Part shown: piece by piece, positions 1 to 5,775 of the stretch
Layout: each line of letters begins with the position of its first letter
Position numbering within the stretch: the first letter of the stretch is position 1
NCBI GenBank assembly: GCA_027068725.1
Contig: JAMOMD010000187.1
Location: forward strand, 1-9,782
Origin: Thermoproteales archaeon
Lineage (GTDB): Archaea; Thermoproteota; Thermoprotei; Thermoproteales; Thermocladiaceae
Length of the DNA: 9,782 nt
Direction of reading: 5' to 3'
Made by a program: the position numbers and the translations under genes
The notes under the pieces: model-generated
Seen by the model: the letters and a program-made list of their open reading frames with translations, nothing else
Databases searched by the model: none
Told to the model about the DNA's origin: nothing

Positions 1-45
1 AGATCATGGTTCTCGTCTTTCATCCTGACTTCGTACTACATAAGT
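1..45 (+). CDS. 3' end of an upstream gene (partial, uncertain)
   Basis: The third forward frame is open from the left edge to a TGA at 43-45, reading as a short hydrophobic end (MVLVFHPDFVLHK). I favour it as the tail of the preceding gene because an AT-rich TATA-like box follows at 52-61, leaving a normal intergenic gap before the nuclease gene at 89. The first forward frame is also open from the edge, to a TGA at 163-165. It would then overlap the nuclease gene by 77 nt, which is less likely but not excluded. Nothing can be said about function from so short a piece. Confidence 0.3.
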
Positions 46-51
46 GAAATA

Positions 52-61
52 GATAAAATAA
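52..61 (+). promoter_or_regulatory. TATA-like box of the cas4-like gene
   Basis: GATAAAATAA is centred about 32 nt before the ATG at 89. By archaeal spacing this predicts a transcription start near 83 and a leader of only a few nucleotides. There is no Shine-Dalgarno sequence at useful distance; the GAGG at 67-70 is too far upstream. This agrees with a nearly leaderless transcript. Confidence 0.4.
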
Positions 62-88
62 TAGCTGAGGGGCGTAGGGTCGAAGATT

Positions 89-733
89 ATGATTGTTCAC
101 GAGCTGTTAAGAAAGATTGCAAGATACTATATAGACAAGTACTTCAGCTGGCTCTTTTCAGGTGATTTTAGACCAGACACGTATGCTGTGTATGAGATTC
201 TGGAGTGTAGAGCAAAGGTAGAGTTCACGAGAGCTCTGCCTTACACTATAATGAATACGATTGTTGCACCTGCTTCTCTTGTAGGTCTTCTACTTCATGA
301 AGGCTTCGGAACAGTTTTCTCGGAAGAATGCAAGCTTAATAGAATATTCTCTAAGAAAATACAGGTGGATGATAGAGAAATAACAATAAACGGATGGCCA
401 GATTATTATGATGGTGATAAGGTAATAGAACTGAAATTTACTACACATCCTGTGAAGGAGCCAGAGCCTAGGCATGTGCAGCAAGTCAGGATGTACATGT
501 GGCTCACGGAGTGTAAGAAAGGCTACTTACTCTACGTGACTCCCAAGAAAGTGTACGAGTTCGAGATAACACAGCCCATGACTGAGAGCGAGATTGTTGA
601 CCTCATAAAGAACTGGACTAGTCCTCGAGATCCTGCTGAATGTCAACAATGCCAGTTCAAGAACATATGTCCCTACAGTAGAGCCGACGTTAGAGAGCGA
701 AGAGAGGAACCTAAGACTGAGCAAGTAGCATAG
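89..733 (+). CDS. cas4: Cas4-like RecB-family exonuclease with Fe-S cluster
   Basis: This is a 214-aa PD-(D/E)XK nuclease of the Cas4 (Dna2/RecB) family. The core can be read directly: H70 (LLLHEG), D105 (GWPDYY), E114 and K116 (ELK), and Q132/Y136 (QQVRMYMW). C40 and the C-terminal trio C185, C188 and C194 (CQQC, then CPY) are the four ligands expected for a [4Fe-4S] cluster. The N-terminal helix and overall layout resemble the 201-aa Sulfolobus Cas4 SSO0001, which supports the ATG at 89. Family members are metal-dependent DNA exonucleases that process prespacers in CRISPR adaptation. No cas1, cas2 or repeat array lies in this window, so it may be a stand-alone Cas4 with a repair role or the edge of a cas cluster to the left. 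The last 23 nt overlap the convergent hydrolase gene. The family call is firm; the CRISPR role is inference. Confidence 0.85.
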   Translation: MIVHELLRKIARYYIDKYFSWLFSGDFRPDTYAVYEILECRAKVEFTRALPYTIMNTIVAPASLVGLLLHEGFGTVFSEECKLNRIFSKKIQVDDREITINGWPDYYDGDKVIELKFTTHPVKEPEPRHVQQVRMYMWLTECKKGYLLYVTPKKVYEFEITQPMTESEIVDLIKNWTSPRDPAECQQCQFKNICPYSRADVRERREEPKTEQVA

Positions 734-1436
734 CTTCCTGTAATATGTAGTGTGCCTGTTCATTAAGTACAAACACGTTACCATGTCCTGGCAGTACCCT
801 AGAGTCAAGCTTCACCTCGGCCATTATTCTTGTTATACTTCTGTACATGTCCAGAGGATTTGAATGAGGTAGATCTACCCTTCCTATACCTCCATCAAGT
901 ATAACATCCCCCGTTATCAGAATACCACGATCCTGCTCGTACAGAACAACGCTACCCTTCGTGTGTCCTGGACAATGTATCACTCTAAACCTCAAAGATC
1001 CGATCTCCAAAATATCACCATCCTGAATAGTCAAATCAGGATCGTGAGGCTGCGCATCAAACACATCAAGATTATACTCAGGAACAATATTTCGAATAAG
1101 TAAATGCTCCGAAAAATCTTTTAGCAGATAAGCATCATTCTTATGAATAGCTATTAGAACATTAACACCTACCTCAGCTAGCTTACCTTTAATTTTTAAA
1201 TTACCGCAGAAATGATCCAGATGACCATGTGTGTTAAGTATTATGACTTCACGAGGTGCTGTACTCTTTAGAAAGTTTATTGTTTCTTCAAGCTCTTTCG
1301 CATGAAACTTATCAAATCCGGGATCAACAATCATTACTTTATTGCCTGAGCTTATTATGTACGTATTTGTATAGAATGTTGATGATATTATCTTGAGAAT
1401 AGTATAGTCTTTCTCTTTCACTATTTCGCGAAGCAT
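711..1436 (-). CDS. Metallo-beta-lactamase fold hydrolase (glyoxalase II-like)
   Basis: This is a 241-aa MBL-fold hydrolase. From the ATG at 1436, the dinuclear zinc site reads H70-G-H72-L-D74-H75 (THGHLDH), H158 (CPGHTKGS), D177 (ITGD) and H218 (LPGHG). The segment after GD, with IGRVDLP, resembles compact glyoxalase II / YcbL-type thioesterases. Typical reactions are hydrolysis of S-lactoylglutathione or other thioesters, but archaea of this kind generally lack glutathione, so the substrate is unknown. An in-frame TTG at 1448 would add four residues. I prefer the ATG because a TATA-like CTTTATT at 1466-1472 predicts a transcription start near 1443. It lies 49 nt downstream of nmd3 on the same strand and may also be read through from it. 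Its end overlaps the cas4-like gene tail to tail. Confidence 0.85.
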   Translation of the reverse strand: MLREIVKEKDYTILKIISSTFYTNTYIISSGNKVMIVDPGFDKFHAKELEETINFLKSTAPREVIILNTHGHLDHFCGNLKIKGKLAEVGVNVLIAIHKNDAYLLKDFSEHLLIRNIVPEYNLDVFDAQPHDPDLTIQDGDILEIGSLRFRVIHCPGHTKGSVVLYEQDRGILITGDVILDGGIGRVDLPHSNPLDMYRSITRIMAEVKLDSRVLPGHGNVFVLNEQAHYILQEAMLLAQS

Positions 1437-1465
1437 TATCGTGAGCAATCTTGTTGAGGGTCAGG

Positions 1466-1472
1466 AATAAAG
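1466..1472 (-). promoter_or_regulatory. TATA-like box of the MBL hydrolase gene
   Basis: CTTTATT on the minus strand lies in the 49-nt gap after nmd3. Its centre is about 33 nt before the ATG at 1436, giving a predicted start near 1443. This suggests the hydrolase can be transcribed on its own rather than only with nmd3. Confidence 0.4.
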
Positions 1473-1485
1473 TGTTTCCTCTAAG

Positions 1486-2529
1486 TTACGCTGGTACTAT
1501 CTCTTCCTCTATTACAATTGGCTTGTCTTCGAGGTACACGACCCTGACTTTAACTCCTTCAGGAAGATACTTGGGATACTCTATCTTCGTACCATCTTCA
1601 CACTCTACAATTACTTTGCCGTTTCTGTGATGTACCGTTCCGATGCTCTTCCTGACGTCTAGTCTCACTACCTTTCTCTTGAATAAGTCGTTCAGGTTTA
1701 TTCTGAGGTTAGTCTTAGTCTTCAGGTTCTTCACGTAGATCGTGTTCTTTGATACTGCAAGAATGTAGTACACGTCTTTGCCATCTATCTGCACGACATC
1801 CCCCTTCTTGACATTCAGGATGTGAATGCTTATTGTTAACCTCGTTATTGGTCTGCCACTTCTATCAACTCCAACAAGCTTATGCGACTCACATATTCTG
1901 CTTGGGAATGTTCTATGAATTGCTGATGCTATGGCTTTTGCTATTGTGTTGTTTGTTAGCTTTATGTCTATTCCATGCTCTGTCTCTTCGATATCTATAA
2001 CTGCTCCACGCTGTACTTCATCGCTCTTTGCTAGGACTTGATTCACTATATGACGTATGAGTAGCACATCGTCCTTAGTGTAGTTCTCGCCAACATACCT
2101 GACCTGTATTAGCGCTTTCTCCTTGCCCATTATCACTGAGCGACATGTTGGACATACGTCAGGTATCAGGTTCACGTAGACTCTGTACTCTTCACAATAC
2201 TCACTACTCATCGCATCATGCGCTTTACCACACACCGTTAGCTGTACCTCATGCTCACCCGGCTCTAGAGGAATGTAGCCAACCTCAACCTTGGATATGT
2301 AGCCTCGGAACTTCGTGACCTCCTGAATATGCTTCTTAATTACGTCAAACTTCCTAGTCCACCTTCCCTTATATAAGACAGAGCCGCAGCTCGTGCAGAT
2401 TCTGAATGTGAGCTGGCTAATCTTTGGCAGCTCCTTAACTAGAGGATTCAATTTACGATAACAGTCCTCGCATAGTCCTTCCACAAAGTTCACGTTCTCT
2501 CTTCCGCAGATTGGGCAAAATCTGCCCAT
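1486..2529 (-). CDS. nmd3: NMD3 family protein (60S/50S ribosome export adaptor homologue)
   Basis: This 347-aa protein is the archaeal homologue of eukaryotic NMD3, the adaptor that loads on late 60S pre-ribosomal subunits for nuclear export. Its archaeal role is presumably large-subunit maturation or quality control. The N-terminal treble zinc-binding region is clear: CxxC pairs at C5/C8, C20/C23, C45/C48 and C126/C129, with extra cysteines at 100 and 112. The middle is alpha/beta, and residues 215-235 (KLVGVD.SGRP.TRLTISI) match the conserved NMD3 block that precedes the C-terminal OB/SH3-like beta domains (about 240-347). Like other archaeal forms it lacks the long C-terminal export-signal tail. 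The ATG at 2529 is about 29 nt from a TATA box (TTTATATT), indicating leaderless initiation. It shares its upstream region with a divergently placed C/D box sRNA, which is apt for a ribosome-biogenesis factor. Confidence 0.92.
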   Translation of the reverse strand: MGRFCPICGRENVNFVEGLCEDCYRKLNPLVKELPKISQLTFRICTSCGSVLYKGRWTRKFDVIKKHIQEVTKFRGYISKVEVGYIPLEPGEHEVQLTVCGKAHDAMSSEYCEEYRVYVNLIPDVCPTCRSVIMGKEKALIQVRYVGENYTKDDVLLIRHIVNQVLAKSDEVQRGAVIDIEETEHGIDIKLTNNTIAKAIASAIHRTFPSRICESHKLVGVDRSGRPITRLTISIHILNVKKGDVVQIDGKDVYYILAVSKNTIYVKNLKTKTNLRINLNDLFKRKVVRLDVRKSIGTVHHRNGKVIVECEDGTKIEYPKYLPEGVKVRVVYLEDKPIVIEEEIVPA

Positions 2530-2552
2530 TACTAAGCCTCAGTCAAAGTCTG

Positions 2553-2563
2553 TTAATATAAAC
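2553..2563. promoter_or_regulatory. Bidirectional TATA region for nmd3 and C/D sRNA 1
   Basis: TTAATATAAAC on the plus strand reads GTTTATATTAA on the minus strand, so it is a good archaeal TATA box in both directions. Its centre near 2558 predicts a minus-strand start near 2532, just before the nmd3 ATG at 2529. It also predicts a plus-strand start near 2584, just before the C box of the first sRNA at 2591. The match on both sides is what makes the assignment credible. Confidence 0.55.
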
Positions 2564-2585
2564 CGTTGTCTCCACATTAAAGTAG

Positions 2586-2648
2586 TAGAGGTGATGAAGG
2601 GAGCTGCTGCCTGAGAAATAAATGATGAGTGGGAAGATAACTGACGTC
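2586..2648 (+). ncRNA. C/D box guide sRNA 1
   Basis: All four boxes are present in order: C box GTGATGA (2591-2597), D' box CTGA (2611-2614), C' box ATGATGA (2622-2628) and D box CTGA (2641-2644). The guides are 13 nt (2598-2610) and 12 nt (2629-2640), matching the near-fixed spacing of archaeal 2'-O-methylation guides bound by L7Ae, Nop5 and fibrillarin. The D'-C' spacer is 7 nt, within range. By the box-plus-five rule the target nucleotides would be C in GCAGCAGCTCCCT and C in TTATCTTCCCAC. I cannot place either in rRNA or tRNA with confidence. The terminal stem is weak (TAGT/ACTA plus one G-C next to the boxes). The RNA ends are estimates. A TATA region about 33 nt before the C box supports transcription. 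Confidence 0.75.
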
Positions 2649-2704
2649 ACTAAGAACATGCTTACAACAAATTTGTAATAATGTATGATCCCCGCGGCTC
2701 GTCA

Positions 2705-2745
2705 GGTAGCCTCACAGAGAGCCGCCCTCGGCTCTCTTGGCTACC
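2705..2745 (+). other. Long unexplained hairpin (possible structured RNA)
   Basis: A 41-nt stem-loop has a perfect 7-bp lower stem (2705-2711 with 2739-2745), an asymmetric internal loop (TCAC against one T), a perfect 9-bp upper stem (2716-2724 with 2729-2737) and a CCCT loop. It is much more GC-rich than its flanks. GCGGCTC at 2694-2700 can pair instead with GAGCCGC at 2719-2725, so two exclusive folds are possible. A TATA-like stretch near 2672-2680 would place a transcription start close to its base. There is no ACA motif at the position an H/ACA guide needs and no T-run after it. The function is not recognised. Confidence 0.5.
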
Positions 2746-2766
2746 GTTGTCTGTTAGATACTGAAG

Positions 2767-2774
2767 TTTAAATA
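2767..2774 (+). promoter_or_regulatory. TATA box for C/D sRNAs 2 and 3
   Basis: TTTAAATA is centred near 2770, predicting a transcription start around 2794-2797. That is at or just before the C-like box of sRNA 2 (2794), so the exact start is tight. TTAGATACTGAA abuts it on the upstream side in the BRE region. It is a near copy of the repeats upstream of the HD-domain gene and may be a regulator site. Confidence 0.5.
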
Positions 2775-2790
2775 CTTGTCCTCGTGATCT

Positions 2791-2843
2791 AGCATGAGGC
2801 GGCCCCAGCACCCTGAGCTGTGAGGAAGGGCCTCTCGGCCTGA
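2791..2843 (+). ncRNA. Probable C/D box guide sRNA 2
   Basis: The D' box CTGA (2813-2816), a 3-nt spacer, the C' box GTGAGGA (2820-2826, one mismatch) and the D box CTGA (2840-2843) are in canonical order with a 13-nt guide between C' and D. A degenerate C box ATGAGGC (2794-2800, two mismatches) lies exactly 12 nt before D'. Predicted target nucleotides are C in GGTGCTGGGGCC and A in GCCGAGAGGCCC. I cannot assign either target. The terminal stem is poor, and the C box is weak and close to the predicted transcription start. Confidence is therefore lower than for its two neighbours. Its D box is followed at once by the stem of sRNA 3, suggesting one precursor. Confidence 0.5.
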
Positions 2844-2904
2844 GGCGGTATGATGAGCTGGACCTTCTATGAGTGGTGATTAGGCTGAGCTAAGCTGACC
2901 GCCT
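2843..2904 (+). ncRNA. C/D box guide sRNA 3, one guide matching a tRNA D-arm
   Basis: The layout is near-ideal. A 5-bp terminal stem pairs GGCGG (2844-2848) with CCGCC (2899-2903), extendable by A-T. It is followed by the C box ATGATGA (2850-2856), a 12-nt guide (2857-2868), the D' box ATGA (2869-2872, one mismatch), a 3-nt spacer, the C' box GTGATTA (2876-2882, one mismatch), a 12-nt guide (2883-2894) and the D box CTGA (2895-2898). Guide lengths and the K-turn next to the stem are those of archaeal L7Ae-bound sRNAs. The D guide is complementary to CTTAGCTCAGCC, which contains the tRNA consensus U8-A9-G10-C11-U12-C13-A14-G15. The box-plus-five rule points to G10. The D' guide target AGAAGGTCCAGC could be a tRNA variable loop and T-stem (G45), though this is speculative. 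Confidence 0.82.
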
Positions 2905-2912
2905 TCCTGTTA

Positions 2913-2970
2913 TTAGATTCTGAATGTTAGATTCTAACATGGTTTTCAGATTCTGAATATCAGAATCTGA
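2913..2970. repeat. Array of four AGAWTCT palindromes (putative operator)
   Basis: Four copies of the 7-bp palindrome AGAWTCT start at 2915, 2929, 2948 and 2962, so they are spaced 14, 19 and 14 bp, a symmetric two-pair layout. Three are extended: TTAGATTCTGAA (2913-2924), GTTAGATTCTAAC (2926-2938, itself a palindrome) and TCAGATTCTGA (2946-2956). The last forms a perfect 11-bp inverted repeat with 2960-2970 around an ATA spacer. The array lies 43-98 bp before the HD-domain gene and just after sRNA 3. Likely roles are binding sites for a dimeric regulator of that gene or, less likely, a transcript-end hairpin. Confidence 0.6.
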
Positions 2971-3012
2971 CAAGCCGAGCTAGCGGATAAGTAGAAATAG
3001 CTGCTCCCTCAC

Positions 3013-4818
3013 ATGACGCACAGCGTGCTGAAATTTACTAAACAGATACGAGACCCTGTACTTGGCTGGATCTGGCTAACGGACGACGAGGTCAAGCTAG
3101 TAGACGAGTGTCCCTTCATACAGCGTCTCAGATACGTACACCAGCTAGGTCTCGCACACTTAGTCTACCCAACAGCACGACACACAAGGTTTGACCACAG
3201 CCTAGGGGTCATTCACCTAGCAACTAAGATGTTTCAATCCCTCATAGATCACCTATCTGCCAGGGGACTACTAGAGCAGATGCTAAACTCGCTAGATGCC
3301 AAGGACCTAGGCGTAGAGTACATTCTTCGACATATCAGATTCGCAGCACTACTACACGACATTGGTCATCTACCATTCTCGCATTCTCTAGACAACTTCA
3401 TAACATGTGCACTAACATCAAAAATCGTAACAAGTCCAGAGGTTCAGAAACTACTACAGTTATCTGAAGAAGATGTACAGATTCTGAGACTTATATCATC
3501 TAGTCTATATATTGCGAAAGAGCACGAGTGGATAACATATTTTCTACTTACAAGAAATAGAGATTTTAACAGATGTCTAAGAGAAGCCGTCCCAGACATT
3601 GATATTAATCTAATAAAAGACATACTGTTTGTAAAAATGTTTTCAAAAATTCTTAGTCTGAACCTGACGATACCTCAAGTTCCTGACATTGAGAGAATTC
3701 GTCACTATTCTAGAGAGAGATTAAAATATACTGAACTTCTATCAAGTATAATATCAAGCAGCTTGGATGCCGATAGAATTGACTACATGTTAAGAGACCT
3801 ATATTTCACTGGTGCAAGTGTTAGCACAAATATATCATTGAGCGATGTTGAGAGGATACTATCAAACATATATGTTGTAGATAATCAGGGACAGGATGCT
3901 ATAGTGATAGCATTTGACGAGAAGGCACGTGCCTGTCTTGAGGGCTTTGTAATAGCGAGATACAACCTGTACAAGTGGGTCTACCTTCACCACAAGGTGA
4001 CGCTAATGACATCGCTTATGAGAACGCTCTACAACAAGATGATTGATAAAATAGAAGAAATTTCTACACTAGACCTAGTACGAGAACATATTGAAGACCT
4101 TGCGAAGTTCTGTGCTGGTTCACTTCCTGAAAACAGAGCACTACTAATGACAGATTACCATGTAATGAGTATCTTAACTAGGCATAGAGACGATCTAGCG
4201 AGACTCCTAGGTCCACTTGGCAAGATTGCTATTGACTCGATTCTGTTCAGAAGATCGTGCTTTAAGTCGCTATGGAAGAGGGATGTAGAATTTGAGAGTA
4301 CAATACAGCAAGCAGCTGCTGAGGATATAATATCGTTTAATAGAAAGATAGGAATAATAATTTACGAGTCGTATAAAAATCCGAACCTCGTGAACTCTCT
4401 AATATCGATATTCTCCAGAAGATTAGTAAATGAAATTAAGACCTTGCTAGAGCTTGGTCTTGTTAAGGAGGAGCAGGTTAGCATATGCCTATCCGAACTA
4501 TGTTCTGAAATTTCTCGCGATTTGCAGAGTATAATACTGATAGGCTTTGCGTATTTTGAGCCAGATGTAAACATTTACATAACATCGAGTAGTGTTGAGA
4601 AAGTTGTTGAGTTAGAATCCGTATCTCCATTATCTAAATCTGTGAGGGAGGCTTGGCAGAGATCACCAAAATTATTCATCTACGTTAACATGAGTGTTCT
4701 AAGGAAAGTATGCGGAGAATACTGTGAACAGGCATTACAGTACTTGAGAAGTTGCATAGTTAGAGCACTCGACTACTCTATAAGAGACATGTTAAATCTA
4801 GCTAAGCATAGTGCCTAG
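3013..4818 (+). CDS. HD-domain phosphohydrolase (SAMHD1/dNTPase-like family)
   Basis: This is a 601-aa protein of the HD phosphohydrolase family COG1078, related to dNTP triphosphohydrolases and SAMHD1. The N-terminus (IRDPVLGWIWLT, then FIQRLRYVHQLGLAHLVYP) is the family's entry block. Metal ligands are H62 (RFDHSLG), H115-D116 (LLHDIGHLPFSH) and D252 or D254 (LDADRIDYMLRD). H171-E172 (KEHEW) corresponds to the catalytic HE region. RYNLYKWVYLHH at 317-328 matches the later conserved helix. The expected reaction is dNTP to deoxynucleoside plus triphosphate, but this is family inference and other nucleotides are possible. The C-terminal half (about 345-601) is helical and unrecognised, longer than in short homologues. 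No strong Shine-Dalgarno sequence is visible; GATAAG near 2986 is the best, weak, promoter candidate. Its TAG directly abuts the stop of the convergent methyltransferase. Confidence 0.85.
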   Translation: MTHSVLKFTKQIRDPVLGWIWLTDDEVKLVDECPFIQRLRYVHQLGLAHLVYPTARHTRFDHSLGVIHLATKMFQSLIDHLSARGLLEQMLNSLDAKDLGVEYILRHIRFAALLHDIGHLPFSHSLDNFITCALTSKIVTSPEVQKLLQLSEEDVQILRLISSSLYIAKEHEWITYFLLTRNRDFNRCLREAVPDIDINLIKDILFVKMFSKILSLNLTIPQVPDIERIRHYSRERLKYTELLSSIISSSLDADRIDYMLRDLYFTGASVSTNISLSDVERILSNIYVVDNQGQDAIVIAFDEKARACLEGFVIARYNLYKWVYLHHKVTLMTSLMRTLYNKMIDKIEEISTLDLVREHIEDLAKFCAGSLPENRALLMTDYHVMSILTRHRDDLARLLGPLGKIAIDSILFRRSCFKSLWKRDVEFESTIQQAAAEDIISFNRKIGIIIYESYKNPNLVNSLISIFSRRLVNEIKTLLELGLVKEEQVSICLSELCSEISRDLQSIILIGFAYFEPDVNIYITSSSVEKVVELESVSPLSKSVREAWQRSPKLFIYVNMSVLRKVCGEYCEQALQYLRSCIVRALDYSIRDMLNLAKHSA

Positions 4819-5703
4819 CTACACCTTTCTTGCGTATACTCCAAATCCTTCAACAACTTTAACTATATGAAAGCCTGCTTCACGTAGTCTATTACACACA
4901 CCTCGCTGAATATCTAGACCCCTATACCTTGACCCAGGTGCGCCTGTGTAATGAAATAGTGTTCCTCCCTTTCTAAGTATTCTATAGAATTCTCTATATA
5001 GCTCGAGACTGTAGAGGTCTCCTGTCTCACTTGTTAATCTAGGCGGGTCATGTATTATAGCATCAAATGAGTTGTCTCTCAGTTCTGTGATTACGTCTAG
5101 TATGGAATCGTTTACAAGATCTACATTACAGTTTTCGAACACTCTACTGAAAGGATTGATCTGCGAGAGCTCTATTACATTACTATCAACCTCTACTGAA
5201 AGTACGTAACGTGCTCCTCGTTCAATACATGCTCTAGCAGTATATCCAAAGCAGGCACAGGTATCAAGTACCCTATCTCCAGGCCGTACCAGAATAGCCT
5301 TCTCTCGCGCATCGTCTAGTGGATCTCTTTTCAGCGTGTGCATTACTATACCATCAATCAGGAGTGTTGGAGCCCACCTTTCCTGAGCTTGACAGATCTT
5401 GTACTGCCTACCACCCCATAGCACAAGTCTGACAAGTCTTCCTGATTCTACCATATGAACAGTCTTGCAATCTGATTCATGTTCACGCTTCTTCAATTTT
5501 TCAAAATGTTCTATAACATCTTCAGCGTCTAAACTCTCAGATCCTATATTAACAACATTATCACCTGGCACGTAGCTGATCTCGAAGTTAAATACGTTTA
5601 CGTAATGAATACTTTTTCTTCTCACTATAGCATCACGTATACGTGCTAAGTCCCAGTATGATAGTAGTGGCACGTTCCTGTAAGTCCATCGAAATACTTT
5701 CAC
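4819..5703 (-). CDS. Archaeal SAM-dependent methyltransferase (COG2521-like)
   Basis: This is a class I (Rossmann) methyltransferase, 294 aa from the chosen GTG start. Motif I is VLDTCACFGYTA (145-156), followed by an acidic strand end SVEVD (169-173), and motif IV is HDPPR (218-222). The layout fits an archaeal family described as predicted methyltransferases (COG2521). The DPPR motif resembles the N/DPPY/F motif of amino-group methyltransferases on bases, so an RNA or DNA base is a reasonable but unproven substrate. An N-terminal domain of about 130 residues precedes the catalytic fold and could be for substrate recognition. An in-frame TTG at 5757 would add 18 residues. I chose the GTG at 5703 because AGGGAG lies 6 nt upstream. 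The stop directly abuts the stop of the HD-domain gene. Confidence 0.8.
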   Translation of the reverse strand: MKVFRWTYRNVPLLSYWDLARIRDAIVRRKSIHYVNVFNFEISYVPGDNVVNIGSESLDAEDVIEHFEKLKKREHESDCKTVHMVESGRLVRLVLWGGRQYKICQAQERWAPTLLIDGIVMHTLKRDPLDDAREKAILVRPGDRVLDTCACFGYTARACIERGARYVLSVEVDSNVIELSQINPFSRVFENCNVDLVNDSILDVITELRDNSFDAIIHDPPRLTSETGDLYSLELYREFYRILRKGGTLFHYTGAPGSRYRGLDIQRGVCNRLREAGFHIVKVVEGFGVYARKV

Positions 5704-5709
5704 TGTAGT

Positions 5710-5715
5710 CTCCCT
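5710..5715 (-). promoter_or_regulatory. Shine-Dalgarno site deciding the methyltransferase start
   Basis: AGGGAG on the minus strand lies 6 nt before GTG at 5703. It is one of the few good Shine-Dalgarno sequences in a window where most first genes look leaderless. It favours the 294-aa form over the 312-aa form starting at TTG 5757. The upstream TTAATTA at 5737-5743 could serve as TATA box for this gene and for the divergent small gene at 5776. Confidence 0.6.
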
Positions 5716-5775
5716 ATAAGCTAAAGTAAACAGTACCTTAATTACGCAAATGATCAAGTACTCTAGCGAAAGATC

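Noticed and set aside
1..165. Gene tail in the first forward frame overlapping the cas4-like gene by 77 nt
   Set aside because: The composition is plausible, but the overlap is large and would bury the TATA-like box of the cas4-like gene. It is kept only as an alternative to the 1-45 tail.
2705..2750. Intrinsic hairpin terminator
   Set aside because: No T-run follows the stem, and archaeal termination relies on T-rich tracts rather than hairpins.
2705..2760. H/ACA pseudouridylation guide
   Set aside because: The internal loop is only 4 nt against 1 nt, and no ACA/ANA box lies directly after the stem; the nearest AGA/ATA is more than 10 nt away.
2913..2970. CRISPR-like repeat array
   Set aside because: The repeats are 7-12 bp palindromes spaced 14-19 bp apart. 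Unit and spacer are far too short and the copies vary, so operator sites fit better.
5704..5757. Longer methyltransferase starting at TTG 5757
   Set aside because: A good Shine-Dalgarno sequence precedes GTG 5703, and the extra 18 residues contain no family motif.
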